Source: Tribonema minus (lineage: Eukaryota; Sar; Xanthophyceae; Tribonematales; Tribonemataceae). Taken from it: a stretch of 64,000 nt of DNA. The position numbers were made by a program, and so were the translations under genes. Below the pieces are notes generated by a model. The model saw only the letters and a list, made by a program, of their open reading frames with translations. It was not told the origin of the DNA and searched no databases. Positions 37,101 through 48,300 of this stretch are shown here, in pieces. Positions within the stretch are counted from its first letter, which is position 1, and the number at the start of each line of letters is the position of its first letter. The DNA lies in contig JAFCMP010000521.1 of the NCBI GenBank assembly GCA_017506865.1, positions 248,001 to 312,000 of the forward strand, read 5' to 3'.

Positions 37101-39161
37101 CTTCATCTCCAACATGATCCCTGGCAGCCCTAGCTGTTCCAGACGGCGTGCGCTGAGACAAGCCGCTGAATCACGCTTGCCGAACCGCACTGTGCCACGA
37201 AAGACGCTTTGGCGCACGTCGTCCATGTATGTACATGTGCATGCCTCGCATATGTGTACTTCAAGCACTTGAACTTGGATTTATTCTTCCAGCAACCAAA
37301 ACTACACTCTTAACAGTAATCGCAAAAAATCTGACCGAATGCATCAATCCTTGAACAGCTTGCCCACCACTAAAACATGGGTTCATGCATCCACATAGCA
37401 TGAACCATCAGGGCAAGGGATGGTGTTCCATGTAGCTCACTTTCAACGTGCTGGTGCCAGAGTGGGCACGCTGGTGCCCAACTGACTCATATGGGCATGG
37501 CAGAACTGCCTCCAATGCCCATGCGTCAGATACAGAGCAGTAGTTTTCCTCCAGCTGACTCCTCTGCTTTGCATCCACTTGACAATTGCCTTTTCTTGAA
37601 TCAAGCGTGGGAGAAAGGCAAGGGCGGCTGTGATCATGTACAGCATCCGCAACAAAAACTGGACGAAATATGTGCCACCGCAGCTGAAGTTGTTCATGCC
37701 TGTACAACCGCTGCAATGAGCGCCTTGCAGGTGCAGTACCTGAGAGGGCTGTTCCGCACCCCAAGCGAGGGCCATGAAAAGTCCTGTGACAGCTGGCGGC
37801 AGGGGCACAAAACGAGCATGACATCAAATGACCTCCTGCGCGTGGTTGTGAGCTATAGCATAGCTGCACTTATATTATTTACGGCCCGCGTCCGCGCGCA
37901 GGCCGGCAGTACGCGAGCGTATATGTCGTGTGCGTGTCTGTAACGCAGAGCATATGCTGTGTGTGTGTGTGTGTGTCTTGTGTTGCGGCGGCGGCGGCGG
38001 CAGGCAGGCAGGCAGGCAGCGACTTGCATGGCTGCAGAAAAACGCAGCTTGGGCGCGCAACTACAGTAGTAGGGGATCCGCGACGCAACGACAACCCTCG
38101 ATCGCGCCGCACGCACCCCGTACCGATCTTCAAGAAGTGACTCCTTCAACTTCCCATATACCACCGCCGCGCCCCCCTCCCCCTCCCGTGCTGCTCAGGA
38201 AAACGAACAGCCAAATAGGGGGGGGGGGGGGGGGGGGTCTCTCAAAAGTGCCGCCGCTGCTCCCAGTTGTAGCTGTACACGACAGGCTCCGCCGCTCCCA
38301 AACGCGCCTCGCTTCAAACTGAGGCTTCGACCCCCCTTGCACAACGTGCCCCAGAACCTTGCTGTGTGTGTTGTTCTTCCGTAGAAAACGCATCTGGGGC
38401 GTGGATGCCAGCAAGGAAGGGGGGAAGGGGGGGGGGGGCTGCGAGGGGCACCGCTTTGCGAGTGCAGGCTCGGAGTCATTTGCATGTGGCTGCAGCAGCG
38501 CTCAGCTCGCAGCGACTGAGCGCCAATGCGGACGGCAGAAACGGCGGCAGCGGCGGCGGCGGCGGCCGTGGCAGCGCTCGCTAGCAGGACAGACGTCATC
38601 GCAGCAGCGGCACGACAGCGCCGCCACCGCGACTATGTGGCAGAACGGGTCAATGGGCAGGTGGGGAATTGGCGCGGCGCGCCGACGCCGTAACGCTGAC
38701 TGCGGCAGCGCTCCTAGCTGGTGAGCTGTGCGGCGCTGCCAATCAGTCCAAATGCGTGTCACGCAAGCGCGTCCGTCGCCAAGCGCTGGGAACATGCCCT
38801 GGCGCGTGCGCCGGGCGCCCCTGCTTTCATCTGACGGCGACGGCGCGCCGCCGCCACGCGCAGCAGCAATCGCGGTGCGCCGCCTCCTTGGCGGCTGCGG
38901 ACGGGCAGCGCCGCCGCAGCATCGCACAGCGCAGGGCACGCCGCGGCGACATGAGCCGCAGTGCGCGGTCCTGCGCGCGCGCGCGGCAGACGCGTTGCTG
39001 CGCAACAAACTGCAACCATCGTCTCTAGGGAACATGCAGCGCCCCCCCCCTTCTTGCCCCCCCGCCCCTTGCAGGCAGGAGGGCGGGGAGGGCAGCCGAA
39101 AAAGGCGGCGGGGGGGGGGGAGGGGGGTGACCCCCTCCCCCCCCCTCGGGGCGATGCGCGG
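34185..39161. other. Intergenic interval without a convincing gene
   Basis: The first 500 bases resemble the 3' flank of paralogue 1. Microsatellites occur: (GT)n near 37959-37977, (GGCA)n near 38001-38018, and a G-run at 38219-38237. An open frame at 36885-37268 (-, 127 codons, start MLEVHICEACTC) and one at 37443-37808 (-, one hydrophobic stretch) are unrecognised and may be chance. A GC-rich stretch at 38400-39030 has many open frames but no splice-consistent exon. Confidence 0.4.
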
Positions 39162-39348
39162 TTACGAGACGGCGCAGCACAGCACGCCGCGCGCGGAGCT
39201 GTCTTCCACGTCGCCGTGCTGCGCCTGGTAGCGCAGGAACTCGACGACCTCCTCCTGGAAGGCTGCCTCGCCCGTGTACTCCCAGCCCTTGAAGACGTCG
39301 CGGTCCGCGCGGTTGAGCGCTGTCTTGCGGCTGTGGCCGTCCACAAAG
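39162..39348 (-). CDS. Last exon: GRK C-terminal extension and CaaX box
   Basis: Entered in phase 2 after GCCGCTGCAG. It reads [20 protein letters not shown], then [20 protein letters not shown] and [14 protein letters not shown], and ends VLCCAVS then TAA at 39164-39162. The helix after GWEY matches the WQ.E..E helix that packs on the RGS domain in animal GRKs. CAVS is a CaaX box with Ser last, expected to direct farnesylation; the preceding Cys could be palmitoylated. This resembles the prenylated GRK1/GRK7 type. Confidence 0.85.
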
Positions 39349-42300
39349 CTGCAGCGGCGGCGGCGCGAGCGGTAGTGGCGGCGGCGATGGCAGGGGCGGC
39401 GGCAGCGGCGGTGGCGGCGGAGGTGGCGGCGGCGGCGGCGGCGGGGGCGGCGGCGCATGCGGAGGCGGGGCAGCGAGGGAGCAGGAGCATTGGTGAGTTG
39501 CATACTGGAAAAGAGATGTTTGAAAATAAGGCGGCGAGATGCATACTGAACGCGAGATGCTTGTAAGTAATGTGGCTGTATGTGCGACCTCTGGCACTGG
39601 AGCAGTGCCGAGCGTCTAGCCTCAAGCTGCGGGTGCCGGCGCGCGCTTGCAGATACAGGGCAAGGGATAGGGAGCGCTGATGAGATGCGCCGCACGCACG
39701 GAGGGGACACTTGTGGATAGCGTGGTTGAGCGCTGCCAAGCAGCAATGCGCTGCCGTCGCGCGTACTGCCAGAAATGGCAGGGCAATGAGGGGGCGACTG
39801 CTTGCATTCGCGTTTTCGGCCGGGACTGGCACGCGATGCGCGCAAGGATACTTGCGGTGTACTTGCTGCAGCAACTGCAGAAAACGAACTGCAAAAAGCC
39901 GACCGCAAAACATAGCACACAATCCATGTATTCAAGAGTGCACTGGTACACTGACCCATAAAGAGTACACAGTGTGTACTGCTTTAAAGTGCACATACCT
40001 GCCGATGACCCGTCTCGGCGCGGCGTTGATGTCACGGTTCGGCACAAAAGGCGGTGCCAGCTGATCCTGGGGGGTGTTCAAACGGGACACATGAACAAAG
40101 GGAGTAATTAGCAGATAGGTGGCAGAACATCGGCGGTCAGCCATTGCTTCACGTATGTCACGTATGGGCAGACCAGGGTTGCCGGTAGCGCGAATCAGAC
40201 GCTCACGGCGCATTTGGGCGGTCGTCACTGCGCAGCCGCATGACAGCAGAACTAGTGCTACTGGCCCATTTCCCATTCACCACTACAATTGCGGCACGCT
40301 ATGCTGCAGCAGAGGGCAACCGTGTAGAGTCGAAAGGCTGATGATTGTGCAGGGCCTGGACAAAGTGTGCCTATCTGAGTAGGTCTGGTGCGTTGCCGCC
40401 CGAACTGCTTCAGTCTGCAGCGAGCGCGCATTCATGCGAAGATGAAAATGCATGCTGCCAGGCATGTTTGTGAGCGAGCAGCAGCCGCTACGCCGCCATA
40501 CCTGCCAGTTCACCTTTGGTACACCATCGGTACACTTGCAGTTCACTGCACCTACCTGCGCTAATCTGTCCCAGTCCAGGTCGCCGAACCACGGGTGCAG
40601 CATGATGTCGATGCAGCCGCCCTTCCCTAACCGCTCGTCGGGGTCCTTGGCCAGCAGCTTGGCACACAAGTCTTGCGCCCACGGGCTGAACCGGTCCTGT
40701 TGCGGAGATGACATGATCGACAGCAGTGACTGTGAGTTCACAAGGTTCTGAAGCGTTGCACTTCAAACACGTCACCAGCAGCTTGGCGCACAGGTCTTGC
40801 GCCCACGGGCTGAACCGATCCTGTTGCGGAGATGGCGTAATGGATAGTGGTACATATTTGTAAGTTCACACAGTTCAGCAGCTTGGCGCACAGGTCTTGC
40901 GCCCACGGGCTAAACCGGTCTTGTTGCGAAAATGGCGTGAATGATGGCAGTGATTGTGAGTTCACACACTTGTGAGGCATTGCATTTGCTGAGATCCTGT
41001 TGCGGAAAAGACATGGTCGACAGCAGCTATTGTGAGTGCGCGCAATTCTGAGAGATTGCACTTCAATGAGGTCGCAAGCAGCTTGGCGCACAGGTCTTGC
41101 GCCCACGGGCTGAACCGATTCTGTTGCGGAGATGACATGATCGACAGCAGCTGTTGTGAGTGCGCGCAATTCTGAAAGATTGCACTTCAGTGAGGTCACC
41201 AGCAGCTTGGCGCACAGGTCTTGCGCCCACGGGCTGAACCGGTCCTGTTGCGAAAATGGCGTGAACGATGGCAGTGATTGTGAGTTCACACACTTGTGAG
41301 GCATTGCATTTGCGAGCTCCTGTTGCGGAGAAGACATGATCAACAGCAGTAATTGTGAGTGCGCACAATTCGGAAAGATTGCACTTCAATGAAGTCGCCA
41401 GCAGCTTGGCGCACAGGTATTGCGCCCACGGGCTGGACCGATCCTGTTACGGGAATGGCGTGAACGATGGCAGTGATTGTGAGTTCACACACTTGTGAGG
41501 CATTGCATTTGCTGAGTTCCTGTTGCGGAGAAGACATGATCAACAGCAGTAATTGTGAGTGCGCACAATTCGGAAAGATTGCACTTCAATGAAGTCGCCA
41601 GCAGCTTGGCGCACAGGTATTGCGCCCACGGGCTGGACCGATCCTGTTACGGGAATGGCGTGAACGATGGCAGTGATTGTGAGTTCACACACTTGTGAGG
41701 CATTGCATTTGCTGAGTTCCTGTTGCGGAGAAGACATGATCAACAGCAGTAATTGTGAGTGCGCACAATTCGGAAAGATTGCACTTCAATGAAGTCGCCA
41801 GCAGCTTGGCGCACAGGTATTGCGCCCACGGGCTGGACCGATCCTATTACGGGAATGGCGTGAGCAACAGCAGCTATTGTGAGTTCACGCATTTCTGAGT
41901 TTTTGTACTTTGGTAAGCCCCTGAGCTCAGAAAGTTATGGCGCAGATGCTGAACATCATTCATTATACTTCTACTTGCAAGTACTACAAAAAGTAGACAG
42001 CAACACTACAGCTTGCACCTACTTGCAACAAATGCATGTATGTGGAAAGTCGCAGCCCTCACCGGGTGGTACTCCGGCTCCATCTCCATGGTGGCCTTGT
42101 CGATGCGCTTCTCCTGCAAACGCAAACAGGACACGAGAAAACGGCGACCAATGAGCACGTGTATGTAGGGCTGCTGACCGCTGAAACGGTCAGGCAGAAC
42201 TGCAGTGACCATCTCTTGCGCCGTGCATGCGCTGCACAGTAAAGCTACCCATCGAATGCGGTGACCATCACGGTGCATGCGGGAACGCCGTCGGATGTCA

Positions 42301-45300
42301 GAGCCCAAGGCCTTCGAGCAACTGCGTCATGCTGTCAACCATGTATGCAAATGAGCGCACTGCCATACTGCCGCCGCATGGCCGTGCAGCTTGCCGATTC
42401 AAACACACCGCAGCCATTGAAGTCATAGAGCATTGTAAACTTGTTGGCATTCACGTGGCGCACGGCGCGCAGAACCGCGCCCCCCTACATCACCACACAC
42501 AGAAGTACTTACTACATGGGGGGGGGGGTATACCATTTGGCGATGTCGAGAAGTGATCGTCAATGCGCGTTGAGACACTTTCAGGTTCTCACAAGACACA
42601 TGTACATTCTGGCAGCAAGCTGGGCACCTACCATCTGAGCTTTTTCGTGCCCCAAGCGAGAAACAACTAAGAGTACATAACTCCGACGACGCACCTTCTC
42701 GGGAATGGTCTCGATGCACCAGTTCTTGGCGCGCTCCGTGCGGAACGTGCATCACTACATACATACCCCAAAATATGTGCAAGTTCATCGCCCCGACGAC
42801 GCACCTTCTCTGGAATGGTCTCGATGCACCAGTTCTTGGCGCGCTCCGTGCGAAACGGGCACACGCCGCCGAGGAACTCGTACAGCACGCAGCCGAGCGA
42901 GAACCAGTCCACGCGGCAGTCGTACGGCTTGCGCTTGCCGTCCGCGTCGCGCAGCCGCATGTCGGGCGCCCAGTACCTGACGAGCGGCAGTTACGGCAGG
43001 TGGTGTGAGGGTCCCGATGTGTAGGGAGCCGCGCGTCGCAGACGGCGACGGTTTGTCGCTTTATGTCAAGCAGTGGGGGGCTTAGCTTGTTGAGGTTTGC
43101 ACGCACACACATCAGTGTGTGACGCATGCGTGGTCTGATCTGGCGCATGTCCGGCACAAAGGACCTGATAGGGGGGGGCAATGAAGCAGCATGACGCTCC
43201 GCGCAAGGGGCCATCGATGGCGCAATGGCTCTGGCTGGCAGTTACAACCGACCGTAGAACCTCTTTCACCGTACACGCAAACCAGCTCAGGTGCACCGGC
43301 GGCGAACGCCAGCAGCGGCAGGCACGCAGCCAGCCGTGCATTACAGTAACATGCACCCGCCAGTGCCGCAGGCAGCGCCCGTCAGGTGCATCAACGCCCT
43401 CCGCGCCAGTCTCAGGCGACCTGTACAGCTGAGTGCTGCTGAAGATTCTTGAGGCGTGCGTGCAGCGCCGGTCGCAGGACGCAAGGCGGTAATCACCAGC
43501 GCCCTCCTGTAATCCACTGTCATTGCAGATGTATCACGTACTCTCCCCGTGGTATGCTTTGAATACAGCTTCAAGCTTGCGTCGCCTGCTCCCGCTGCAG
43601 TACACGTTGAGCGCAGCTGCACATTGCAAACATCGAATGCTACATGCGTACCCTTGCGTGAACTCAGGTCCCTGCACCTGTACTACCCCAGTACCACTGC
43701 AGTACACTTTTAACGCATCTAGCAGGTGAGGCATTAGGGTTCACTGCGGTACATACTTACCCTCGCGTGCCGCAGGCGCCCGTCAGGTGCGGCATCACCC
43801 AGGGCTCACCCTGCCCCCGCGGTACCCCTGAACCGCTGCGGTACACTTTTGACACAGCCTCTAGGGCTACGCATTGCAATTTACTGTGGTACGTGCGTAC
43901 CCGCGAGTACGGCGTGACCCGGGGCTCACCCTGCACCTGCAGTAACCCCTGTACCACTTCAATACACTTTTTGACACAGTTTCTAAGGCTAGGCGTAAGG
44001 GTGTACAGCGCTAAATACTTACCCGCGCGTGCCGCAGGCGCCCGTCAGGTGCGGCGTGACCCTGCACGCGAGCCCCATGTCGCTGATGCGGCTGCGGCCG
44101 TCGTCGCCCAGCAGGATGTTCTCGGGCTTGAGGTCGCGGTAGACGAGGTCCTGAAAGGGAGCATGCAACGCCACGCGCGTTACAAGGAAAGTTAGAGGAG
44201 GCGAGTGTCGCGTTGCGCAATGAATTGTTTCAAGATCACCTCATGCCTGTGTGCCACACGCTTGAGATCGCGATAGACGGTCCTGGTAGCAGCGCACGCG
44301 ACGCCACGCGCGTCACAGGCAAAGTCAGAGGAGACCAGTTGTCGCGGCGCAGTCACTTGTCTGCATGAGATAATTGCTGGGCTTGAGAATGCGGTAGATG
44401 AGGTCCTGATGGCAGCGTCACGCAGTGTCACACGCGCGTCACTGACAACGTTAGAGGAGGCAAGCGTCGCGGCGCGACAATTTCTTTCTCGCGCACACCG
44501 CCGCGCTACTTGGTCACAGAGAGTTCGACGAGATGGTTGTCGCGGCGCTATGGCGTACTTTCAACAACGCATTTCCTGCGCACAAGATGATGCCGGAACC
44601 CACAGCGATGCATGGCGCGACGGTAATGCAAGTAGGTCAGATGAATGGACACGGTGAGGCGCACGCATTACTATGGCAAGGCTGGCGCCAGGCGCACAGA
44701 CTTTTAACTCAACTCGCTGCTCGAGCGGGTCATGCAATATGTATACATATGCAGAGGGCCAGCCGCCACAGACAAGGCCACGGCACTGTGAGACAGGGAC
44801 GCAAAGGCCACTGCCTCTTGCATTAGTGCGTACATCATGCCCATTTCAACGCGGGCCTGCTGTAATGGAGGGTTTCCGGCATGGCAGGGCAGCTTTGAGC
44901 TTCTGAACATGTGCTGTAGACTGTAAACATCAGAGCGCTTTGGGACACATACCATTTCAATGCATCTTCACGCTCACATCATCAGACATACTTCAACCGA
45001 ACCCAATCCTACACATGGTGGTGGCGGCAAGGCCCGGTACTCCGTCTCGCCTGACTATGCAAGTGGTCCAGCGCCAGCACGACGCGCGCGACGTAATACC
45101 GCGCCATCTCGTATGTGAACGTGCCCATCTGCGGGGGGAGACAGCCAGCATGCAGCAGTCGCAGCGACGGCGGGAACCATTGTAATGTCAGCAATGAAAG
45201 GGGGCGGCATAGCAGCACCAGCGGCTGTTGCAGCGGATGCATTGAGTGCTGCGACAGCGGTGGTGCTGCTCGACGGTGAGCTCCCGCAAAGGGCTGCGAC

Positions 45301-48300
45301 GACGTCAGCGCTGCGCAATGGTGCGCTTGCGTGAACAAATGACCATTTGCGTATCTGCACGCCTGCAGACATGGCTGACGATGCTAACGACGGCTGCCTA
45401 TGCCGATGGGCATGAGCAACTCTAGAGCCTGCCTCGCCGTGCCGCACTTCCCGAGCACGCGCTTTCTGTTTCCCGGCCTGTCTATTGCAACTGCCGCTCG
45501 TCCCCCACGCGTTGGTGCAATGACAATAATGGCAGCGCTCAGGCGCGGTTCCGCAGCTGCCTTGGCTCACTGCCATCGCTGCCTTGGCTCACCGCGCGCG
45601 CACAGCACGTGCTGCGCAATTCATAACCCCCCATGAATTCGCTGTCGCCGCAGGCGCCGCAGCGCGCCGGCTGCTGTCGGGCAGCGTGGCACACGCCTGG
45701 GCCCACAAACTGGCGCTCCCCATGGGCCTGCCACACCCAATCTGCACACCGCTACTTGCGCAAGTTCTCGCTCCAGCAGCGCCCTGCTCACATCCCATGG
45801 ACCATTGACTTCATCCCAGCCTGCCGCGCGCTTGAGGCAGGGGAAAGCCGAGGGACTCTCCTTGCCGCAACGACCAGCCTGACACGTGGGCTCACCCGCT
45901 GACGAGGGGCCGAGGCTGTGGCCACTGCGTGCGGCAGTGGAAGCGCAGCGCTGCACTGCCATGCTGCTGGAACGGCGGCTGCAGCCGCTCGCTATGCTGC
46001 GTCGACCCAGCGCGCCCCCCGCCTCCACATGCACGCACGCACATACGTACCTGCGACAGGCAGCCCGACTGCACGCGCACGCGCCGTGAACAGGTCGCGC
46101 GCGATGCACATGGCTCCGTTTGCATCCACGGTCATCGCCCCCCCTCGCGCCGCACACGCACGCCCTGCCAACACACTCGCGCACCTTAGAGAGGCAAACG
46201 CCTGGGGCTGCAGAGGGAGCGAGATGCCCTCCCCCGGTCGTCAAACCGAACGCGCGCACTGTGACGCAACGCCCCGACTACACGCATACGCGCGCGCCGT
46301 CAACAGGTCGCGCACGATGCACATCGCTCGCTTCACATACGTATATACTTCTTTGTGAAGTACATACATATATACATGCGCATGTACACGCACCTGCGAC
46401 AGGTGGAAGCCCAGGTCGCCGCCCGTCATGAGGTCGAGTATGAGAAAGAGGTCCGTGTCGCTGGCGAACGCGTACTTGAGCGAGACGACAAACGCAGAGT
46501 TCACGCGCTCCAGTATGCGGCGCTCGTTCCAGCACAGCTCCTCGCTCTTCTTGAGCTTGATGTGCCGCCGGCTCATGACCTGAGCGCGCGCGCATGAGTT
46601 GCGGAAAGAAATGAAATGCGCGACGCGGGTGCGGGTGAGCGTTGAGCGTGGTCTCGCTGAGCAGTGTGGCGGCTGCCGGCGCGCATGGCCATGCGAGATG
46701 CGGACCGCGGGTGAGCGTTGAGTGCGAGGTCGCTGAGCACTGTGGCAGCTGCCGGCGCGCTGTGACTCATGACTCGTGGATGAATGAAGCGCGCCGTGAT
46801 TTCTTGATTCGCGAATGAATGATGCACTTGGTCACGGAGCGCGGGCGCGCGCCACCGGCTGCGCTATGCTGCGACTTCCTGCCACTTACTTCCACACATG
46901 AACACCAGGTAAAAACAACGCAATAGCGATCATGATAACCGTATGCCGCGACTGTCATCGGTATGTGCACACCTCGACGGAAGTCACGCGCGCAACGTTG
47001 CTCTTGTTTACAGTTAGTACCGTCAGCGCAGCACCCGGGCGTCCACGTGCAAGACAGGCGTGAGGATTCAACTTCAAGGTAGCGGTTGACGTGCCCCCAC
47101 AGCTCGCGCCAGCACAGCGCCTCATGCCGTGGGCAGAGAACGTCCACGGCGACATGTGCCGAACACTTGCCCATATTCGATGGATGACATGCTTGACAAA
47201 TGGTCTACTTCAATAAGTATGATGAATAATGGTGATTAAGGCAGTGCTCAGCACACATGCCGCTCACTCCAGTGCAACTCTCTCCCACTTCACTTCACTT
47301 CACCTCTGCCACTGCTCAGCTTTGCCTCCAGCCTTAGGTCAAAATTGCAGGCACACCTAGGCTCATCATTGCTCTCTAGCCATGAATATGCAAGCCAGAG
47401 AATCCCCCTTAGTAAACAGCGTTTTGCTGGAGATGCGACTACAAGAGTTCATGCATCAGAAGACACAACTACATGAGAAGAACCGGTAGCATTGACACAA
47501 CGCAACGGCTGACGCCGGTCCTGAAGGCACGTGCCCTGCCACTGCGCCCGCGCCACGCGCTGCTTTGGGTGCTGCAAGACATCGTCCAGCCTCCGGGTCC
47601 TGCAGCTTTGCTGCAGCGTGCTACAGTTGCTGCAGCGGCACTACTTGAGGTGTAGTAATCGCTGACTTCGGTTCACACACCGGGCACCTCGACAGCAAAG
47701 ACGGCGGCCCAGATACAACCGCTGAATCACATTCAGCGCTGCGCATGAAGGGATACGCACGCCATGAGGCTACAATGCCTACTGTATATTCGTCTCCTGC
47801 AGCGTCCCCCCAAGCACCGCGTCATCTCAGATGCCCGACGCACTCCTGTGGCCTCAGTGCGGCGCGCATCTGCATGCCTGCAGCAGCAACCACAATGGGT
47901 GCTGCCCTATGCACAGCATGCTCACCGCCTGCAGAGCTGCGCGGATATGCAGCATATGCTAGACTTCTTTGCTGAGGAATACATTAAACTTCCCTGCTGA
48001 GTCATTGATCCCTTCCAGTGGTGCTGAGGTGGTGTATCTCCAGCCACAGCCGCCGATCGAAGCGTGATCCTCAACAGGAAGTACACTCTCCCGTAAAGTA
48101 ACATCAACTTCAACATCTGCATGCCCTCCCGTTAGCGCCTGCAGGGCAGTGTGCCCCCAGCATTGCAACATCAACTTCAACACCGGCCACCACACCATGT
48201 TCTGCCGTGCGCTTCCTGTCCACATCGCAAAGGGCACCACGCAAGTATGCCAGACGCCTGCGCGCTGTGGGCGACCGAGGAAGCGACGTCCCCCTCGCTT

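Noticed and set aside
38759..39922. 387-codon minus frame over the last kinase exon
   Set aside because: A different frame from the phase-compatible CaaX exon, made of Ala/Arg triplet repeats.
41326..41870. CRISPR-like look of the regular 200-bp repeats
   Set aside because: The units are 200 bp, identical throughout, without repeat/spacer structure, and contain a kinase exon edge; the setting is a eukaryotic intron.
45621..46259. 212-codon minus frame in an intron of the kinase gene
   Set aside because: It lies between two well-joined kinase exons and covers an exon-edge duplication; Cys/Arg-rich without a pattern.
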